Source: DUPQ01 sp964563155 (GTDB lineage: Bacteria > Bacillota > Clostridia > DUPQ01). From it: a stretch of 64,000 nucleotides of DNA. Below are positions 63,093-64,000 of this stretch, one piece after another. The translations under genes and the position numbers were made by a program. The stretch covers positions 9,052-73,051 of the forward strand of contig CAZLVL010000014.1 in the NCBI GenBank assembly GCA_964563155.1, in the 5' to 3' direction. The notes under the pieces are model-generated. The model saw only the letters and a program-made list of their open reading frames with translations, made no database searches and had not been told where the DNA came from. Numbering within the stretch: the stretch's first letter is position 1; each line of letters starts with the position of its first letter.

Positions 63093-63872
63093 TCAAACCT
63101 TTTCACTATTTCCCATTTCTTTAATTCGCCGATAAAATGTGCTCCTTGAACCTAAACCGCTCCTTCTTACAGCCTCATCTATTGTAATAATTCCATGGCT
63201 ATACTGGTTTCTTATCTCCTTTAGAGTAAAAAAAGAAACTTCTTGTCTTTTCCTTCCCATGTTCCCTTTACTTTTCTTATCATAATACTTAGAAACTTTG
63301 CTGAATAAGAACAAGTAATTTTTAATAAGTATACACCGGTTATTTTCATTAACATCCATGCTGCCAAGTTTGAAGGGGACTCTTGCAGCAAGTTGTTTTA
63401 GTATTGAAGGGATTATTTTATAAATATCAGATGTTCCTTCAAAATCAGCCAGTTTCTTATCATAGAAGGAATCACTTTTTAATGAAAGCCTATCACCACC
63501 ATAAGTACGCTTGGAATCGAGTAACAACAAGAATGGTTGATGGTAATCAAGATTTTGTTCTTTTAACTCTTCAAATAGATTAACTCTGTTTTTTGGCGTG
63601 ATTCTTTCACTAACAAAAGTCGGAGTAATGTTAGATCGATAATAGGCTGATAGTCGAAGAGACAAATCTATTCCAGGAATCTCAAGATCCTCAAAGGCAT
63701 CTAAAACGTCATAATATGGTTCAAAGCAATACTGAAACTCCTCATTTTCAAATAGTTCGTAACTTAGCTTAGCAATTTTAAAGTAGATATTCTTATTGAA
63801 TTTGTAAGAGATATATCCGTAGTTTGAGTATATAGTTTTTGAGTCAATATTTGATTTTGAATACTCATTCAT
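63093..63872 (-). CDS. Protein of unknown function with a C-terminal resolvase-like helix-turn-helix
   Basis: 259 residues. The N-terminal 190 residues have no recognised domain and are rich in aromatic residues and charges. The last 40 residues (GIITIDEAVRRSGLGSRSTF, then YRRIKEMG) form a helix-turn-helix like that of Hin-type recombinases and small DNA-binding proteins. It probably binds DNA. Few clues on function come from the neighbours. Confidence 0.65.
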   Translation of the reverse strand: MNEYSKSNIDSKTIYSNYGYISYKFNKNIYFKIAKLSYELFENEEFQYCFEPYYDVLDAFEDLEIPGIDLSLRLSAYYRSNITPTFVSERITPKNRVNLFEELKEQNLDYHQPFLLLLDSKRTYGGDRLSLKSDSFYDKKLADFEGTSDIYKIIPSILKQLAARVPFKLGSMDVNENNRCILIKNYLFLFSKVSKYYDKKSKGNMGRKRQEVSFFTLKEIRNQYSHGIITIDEAVRRSGLGSRSTFYRRIKEMGNSEKV

Positions 63873-63941
63873 ACTTTTTACCTCTTAATTTTTCATAAGG
63901 TATTTTAATAATATGCTCATACCTATACTTGATAATATACT

Positions 63942-64000
63942 TGTAGTGAACTGCACCCCTTTGTCAAGACATAAATTTAAAATTAATCCGAATACTTTCT
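63942..64000. mobile_element. Possible IS3-family terminal inverted repeat running off the window
   Basis: TGTAGTGAACTGCACCCC resembles left or right ends of IS3-family elements, which share the GAACTGCACCCC block. No transposase is visible, as only about 60 bases remain. Confidence 0.3.

Noticed and set aside
63965..63970. TTGACA on the minus strand as promoter of the gene at 63093
   Set aside because: The nearest -10-like TATATT lies 22 bases away, too far, and the sequence belongs to the IS-like end.

Overview
The window is low-GC, mostly minus-strand DNA from a Gram-positive bacterium, most likely an anaerobic member of the Firmicutes (Clostridia/Tissierellia-like). Indications are AT-rich codon use, strong AGGAGG-type ribosome binding sites, SLH-anchored surface proteins, an AgrA/LytTR two-component system, a two-gene SufBC-type Fe-S assembly locus and an M-box riboswitch before mgtE. 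No rRNA or tRNA gene was seen. The species cannot be named from the sequence.

Layout. 1-5.8 kb: a giant exported protein cut by the left edge, with a small RNA polymerase alpha-CTD-like protein just upstream. 5.9-8.5 kb: a divergent LytTR regulator and 7TM sensor kinase. 8.6-18.8 kb: ordinary minus-strand genes (uracil-DNA glycosylase family, LigB dioxygenase, metallo-beta-lactamase fold, AhpD-like, XRE/ImmA pair, EamA transporter, NUDIX, phosphoesterase, DUF4143 ATPase), with a two-repeat type I-E-like CRISPR relic at 10.1 kb and a broken zinc-finger antitoxin at 16 kb. 18.9-22 kb (plus strand): M-box, two tandem terminators, mgtE, then a uroporphyrinogen-decarboxylase-family gene. 22.1-23.4 kb: a flavin reductase.

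23.6-42.5 kb is the most unusual block, all on the minus strand. In transcription order it holds an ECF-type sigma factor, a small two-TM protein, a multi-TM protein, a PrsW-type intramembrane protease, a terminator, a second small two-TM protein, a 2675-aa exported protein, a 2241-aa SLH-anchored exported protein, and an SLH-tailed subtilisin. The order suggests a sigma / membrane sensor / PrsW signalling unit next to a giant surface complex. The 2241-aa protein shares a distinctive central domain with the giant protein at the left edge.

42.7-53.3 kb: a second XRE/ImmA pair, arsenate reductase, two phosphotransferases, GNAT, SGNH hydrolase with a sialidase remnant behind it, a minimal SmsCB Fe-S locus, a diguanylate cyclase, a truncated cytidine deaminase and a second DUF4143 ATPase. 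53.6-64 kb: a methyltransferase, a two-gene plus-strand island (MobA-like nucleotidyltransferase and a quinate-dehydrogenase-like protein) with different arginine codon use, a nitrilase-family enzyme, a third ATPase, a sulfatase-modifying-factor-like protein, HNH nuclease, a small P-loop kinase, a RelBE-type toxin-antitoxin pair, decayed gene pieces, an unknown protein with a C-terminal helix-turn-helix, and a possible IS3-family end at the right edge. The last 15 kb has the highest density of gene remnants.
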